NCBI GenBank assembly: GCA_905331475.1
Contig: CAJNYU010003038.1
Coordinates: 256,720-320,719 of the forward strand
Source of the DNA: Rotaria socialis
Taxonomy: Eukaryota; Rotifera; Eurotatoria; Philodinida; Philodinidae
Direction of reading: 5' to 3'
Length of the DNA: 64,000 nucleotides
Made by a program: the position numbers and the translations under genes. The first letter of the stretch is position 1. The number at the start of each line of letters is the position of its first letter. Below, piece after piece: positions 61,029-64,000 of this stretch. The notes beneath the pieces are model-generated. The model searched no databases and was not told where the DNA came from. It was given only the letters and a program-made list of their open reading frames with translations.

Positions 61029-61106
61029 GGGTGGTGTGGTGTATGGGTGTGAGCGTTAGGTGACTCCTAATTCTCCCATATACTTACACACCCACACCCA
61101 CACCCA
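61029..61106. repeat. facing G-rich and C-rich telomere-like runs
   Basis: A degenerate G-rich run (GGGTGGTGTGG, then ATGGGTGTG) at 61029-61051 is followed about 35 bp later by CACACCCACACCCACACCC at 61087-61105, the reverse complement of the TGTGGG repeat. Confidence 0.6.
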
Positions 61107-61644
61107 TGCTGCCATAAAAATTATCGGTTGCTGTATCTTCTATCAGGTTGCCTTTTATTCTTCAGAAAAGGATACAGGAAAACTAAAAAGCATGAGAATA
61201 GTCAATATAATGAAAAGCACGCATAGATACCCGTATACATATGTATGTACATATCAACGAGAAGAAAGAATATATAGATCAAGTAACAAAGTCATATCAT
61301 TATTATTCCCACTTAACTTCATCAGAATCATCTTTCGATCGAACCTTTGTTTCTACTACAGAATAAAACAGAGAAAATTAATAGCTCTGATTCATTTTTA
61401 TTGATTTATCTATTTTCAAAACCAAACAAAGATAGTATTGCCAGTAAAGCAAGAACCCACCAAATTTCCTGGTGTTTTATCATCACTACTTTTCGAAAAA
61501 ATCTTAGTGCAATTGAGTAGGGAACGATGGTTTGATTTTGTTACTCGTGAATCTCTGATAGAACGGAAATAACCTTTCTTCTATGTGATATATATATATA
61601 CATGTATACGGTGTTCAAAGTCATCGAATAGTTAGAGAAAACTA

Positions 61645-62034
61645 TTAATTATTAGTATTATGTGAACTTAGTCCGACCGATACAATTTTGTTTTTTTCAA
61701 CACGAAATTCCCAATTTTGAACCGGTGATATAACATTATTAAATGGAGCGTTCACCACTAAATGTCCACATTGAATTTTCTCTATTATTGCAGCTTGTGT
61801 CCATGTTCCCATATTATAGGTTACTTCTTTTATTAACTCATATTCGTTTTTCTTAATAGTATATGTGCCAGAACTTAATTTAGGTCCTGATGGTTGAGAC
61901 CGAAATACAGTACAGTGAATTGTTGACCTTTGTGCATTATAGATAACAGCTGAATAAACAATAGCTGGTGCAGGCAAAGGTGAAATTCTCGATGTAAGCA
62001 ATAAAGTAAAAATAGCAAAGTAAATCATCATCAT
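61645..62034 (-). CDS. small secreted protein, unrecognised
   Basis: A 129-codon intronless frame. The N-terminus MMMIYFAIFTLLLTSRISP is a clear signal peptide. The mature part alternates hydrophobic and polar residues (AIVYSAVIYNAQRSTIHC, EYELIKEVTYNMGTW), suggesting a beta-rich fold, with two Cys (in TIHCTVF and KIQCGHL) that could form one disulphide. It ends SVGLSSHNTNN. Composition is less AT-biased than random frames nearby, which supports coding. I do not recognise a family. It lies about 150 bp from copy B of the HINE-like element. Confidence 0.65.
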   Translation of the reverse strand: MMMIYFAIFTLLLTSRISPLPAPAIVYSAVIYNAQRSTIHCTVFRSQPSGPKLSSGTYTIKKNEYELIKEVTYNMGTWTQAAIIEKIQCGHLVVNAPFNNVISPVQNWEFRVEKNKIVSVGLSSHNTNN

Positions 62035-62182
62035 TATAAATTTATATCTAAAAATGCAAAAGAAAATTCAAACATTGAGAAGCAGATTGATTAACTTGGT
62101 TTTATATCAAATATTACTAAATTTTCAATCAAAGAAAACGTGTCACATTATGGATTTAGTGTCACAAAAAAATGTTAACTTA

Positions 62183-63606
62183 ACAAGGTAACGCGACGTT
62201 TGCGTCGCCAACCCTCTACTGAAAGGATTTAGTCATGTGCAGCGTAGCTATCCTAGACTATCTAGCTGAGAGACTTCACATTTTATAGCTTCTAGCTTCG
62301 AAACGATTTTTCATGGAAAACACGATTGATAACCGAGCATAAATAGAAAACTTNATTCTTGAGTGCACGTTCACACATAGATAAATCTGAGGTTTACATC
62401 TTTTGAATCAAACCCACTCGCAATCGGGAAAAACTAAACTTATTAAGATAATCACGACATATAAATTTCAAATATTTCACATGAGCTGAGCAATTATTTC
62501 ACGACCTGTCGTCGGAAGAAATTCAGAATATGTCCTATTTTCGAAAGTTGTTTCAACAGTTCTGATCGAGACAACGTGTAACTGTTCTATAAGTCTGAAA
62601 GGCAAGTAGTCCGATAATAACAACAGTTTTTCAACTAGTGGGAGCGGCTAGTCATTCGTCGGTGCCGCAGAGGAGCGCCACTCACAACTAGCCACCCCCA
62701 CTTGCTTTGTCTCATATATGCGTTGAATGTGATCCTTTTAAACACTGCATTATTGATTGAAAAGGTTTACCTCATTCTATAATTATTAGATAAAAACGAA
62801 GAGAATTTAAAAAAAAACGAAAACAACAGTTGTGGGATTAATTCAATTCAGTTACATCTACAGATGCGATGAATTCATCACAATTTAGAGAAGAATGAGA
62901 CATGATTCCCTAGTACTTATCAGTTTGCGTCCGTTCGTAGATGCGCTAATCTAGAATTCTAGGAGTTAAGTTTGAATAAATTCTTCGTGATGCAATAAAA
63001 GTTGACATATCAAGAATAAACTGAAGATTTTGAGAAAAGCGTTCAAACTCTCAGTGCAGGTAAGCGGCTAGTCGTTCGTCGGCGCCCCTATGGAGCGTCA
63101 CTCACGGCTAGCCGCTCCCAAATTGATAATCAATTCAACCGCACGATGCCTATAGCCTATTCGTAACAATATCTCACATAACCATACCATACATCTAACA
63201 CTATAAACATCATCGAATGGTATCCTCAAAAAGTTTCCCTACAAAGCATTCCTATCAAGAAAATGTGACGATCTAAACAGCTCCTAATCCATTACAAACT
63301 TGCTTGAAGTACAAAATCTCAAAAATCTGACAATGCCATCGTGTTCCCCGACCCCAGTTACCTTCTGTCAACCCTTATAAAAAAATTTTTTTTTCCTAAA
63401 AAAGTCTCTCTCTCTCCTAAAAAAAAGCAAAAAGCAAAATCTCAAAATCTGACAACGCCATCGTGTTCCCCGACCGCGATTACCTTCGCTCAAACCTATG
63501 CCTACAGATATTGTTTGAGGTTACTTTAGTTTATGGATCTGCTTTCCTATTGGACGAACGAACGCATTTAACTCACTTTTCGTAAGACCCTCCTTTCAGT
63601 AGAGGG
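62183..63606 (-). mobile_element. Helentron-type non-autonomous element (HINE-like), copy B
   Basis: The same ends as copy A. The 5' repeat is at 63591-63606, its subterminal partner at 62212-62227, and the palindrome GCGACG-tttg-CGTCGC plus tail occupies 62183-62208. Both GC-rich hairpins are present (62638-62700 and 63062-63117), as is the duplicated ATCGTGTTCCCCG segment (63348, 63463). The stretch matching roughly 47790-48160 of copy A is missing exactly at the single N (62354), so that N probably stands for an unresolved gap. Conversely, B has about 45 bp near 63500-63550 that are missing at the N of copy A. Flanking host sequence differs from copy A, so these are two insertions and not one segmental duplication. 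Confidence 0.75.
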
Positions 63607-64000
63607 AATATGAAAATAGATATGGCAATTCTTTCTTTTCATAGTATCCTATTTTTGGAATTTGATTATAAAAGGATGCATTCTTGTTGTTCATTACAAA
63701 TTAATCACTCGAAATTATTCTATACAATATGCACCTTTCTCGTCTAGATTAACAACCTGAAATGTTTTGGCGAAAGTCTACAATAGTATCAACTATGATA
63801 GAGAAAAACACTTTTAAGATATGAGAAAATATTGCAAAATAGTTTAATCGGTTTAGTTATAATGTGTCATGTTGTAAATATATCCGACTATAATTAGCGG
63901 TGAATTGAAGGTCTTTATCACATGGGGTATCTATGTACTAATAAGAATTGAAGGTATGTGAGTCCCAGGGCGTTCAATCCCAGTATAGGAACCGATCGAA
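63607..64000. other. window end, no gene seen
   Basis: AT-rich sequence after copy B, with no coherent frame and no repeat shared with the rest of the window. Confidence 0.4.

Larger units (their letters stand above)
57917..61644. other. gene-poor region with telomere-like hexamers and a degenerate tandem array
   Basis: No supported protein gene in 3.7 kb. Observed: a hairpin after AACCGGTTTC (58259-58284), CGAAACC-ttcga-GGTTTCG (58419-58437), TGTGGG pairs at 58381 and 59664, a degenerate array at 59114-59596, and facing G-rich and C-rich telomere-like runs at 61029-61106. Confidence 0.5.

Overview
The window looks like nuclear DNA of a bdelloid rotifer. The evidence is indirect: AT-rich sequence, many short GT-AG introns (about 50-100 bp), metazoan genes (filamin, matrix metalloproteinase, cysteine-string protein, lysosomal mannosidase), short TGTGGG-type interstitial repeats (the telomere repeat known from bdelloids), a relic of a domain I associate with bdelloid ADP-ribosyltransferase/TPR proteins, and splice-acceptor-like sites placed directly on start codons, as expected with spliced-leader (SL) trans-splicing. 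Species cannot be fixed from the sequence.

Layout. 1-8 kb: the 5' end of a CYLD-like deubiquitinase (-), TBL3/UTP13 (-, 16 exons, 809 codons) and, just upstream of it, a small coiled-coil gene. Facing away from these are a diverged paralogue of that small gene and then cysteine-string protein DNAJC5 (+). Each small gene sits very close upstream of a larger gene with an acceptor site between them, so these may be two divergent operons. 8-10 kb: secreted matrix metalloproteinase (-). 10-24 kb: three genes tied to replication forks or DNA damage, CTF18 (+, with an apparent frameshift), a short RNF168-like RING protein (+) and TIMELESS (+), plus one unrecognised gene and one domain relic. 24-43 kb: a long upstream region, then full-length filamin (two CH domains and about 23-24 Ig-like repeats), whose intron after the CH domains holds a 1.6-kb LTR element. 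44-46.5 kb: a GNAT N-acetyltransferase and a TMEM163-like six-helix membrane protein, both intronless. 51.4-57.9 kb: lysosomal alpha-mannosidase, whose one long intron holds a hAT-type miniature element. 57.9-61.6 kb: gene-poor DNA with telomere-like hexamers and a degenerate tandem array. 61.6 kb to the end: a small secreted protein gene.

Mobile DNA. Two copies of one non-coding family (47.6-49.4 kb and 62.2-63.6 kb) have the end structure of Helentron-type non-autonomous elements (HINEs). Each copy contains one N, and comparing the copies suggests both Ns stand for unresolved gaps, so distances across them are approximate.

How the genes relate. CTF18 (alternative clamp loader) and TIMELESS (fork protection) act at the replisome, and RNF168 family members act in chromatin signalling after DNA breaks. 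Whether their closeness means anything is unknown. The other genes are ordinary housekeeping or animal genes with no evident shared pathway.
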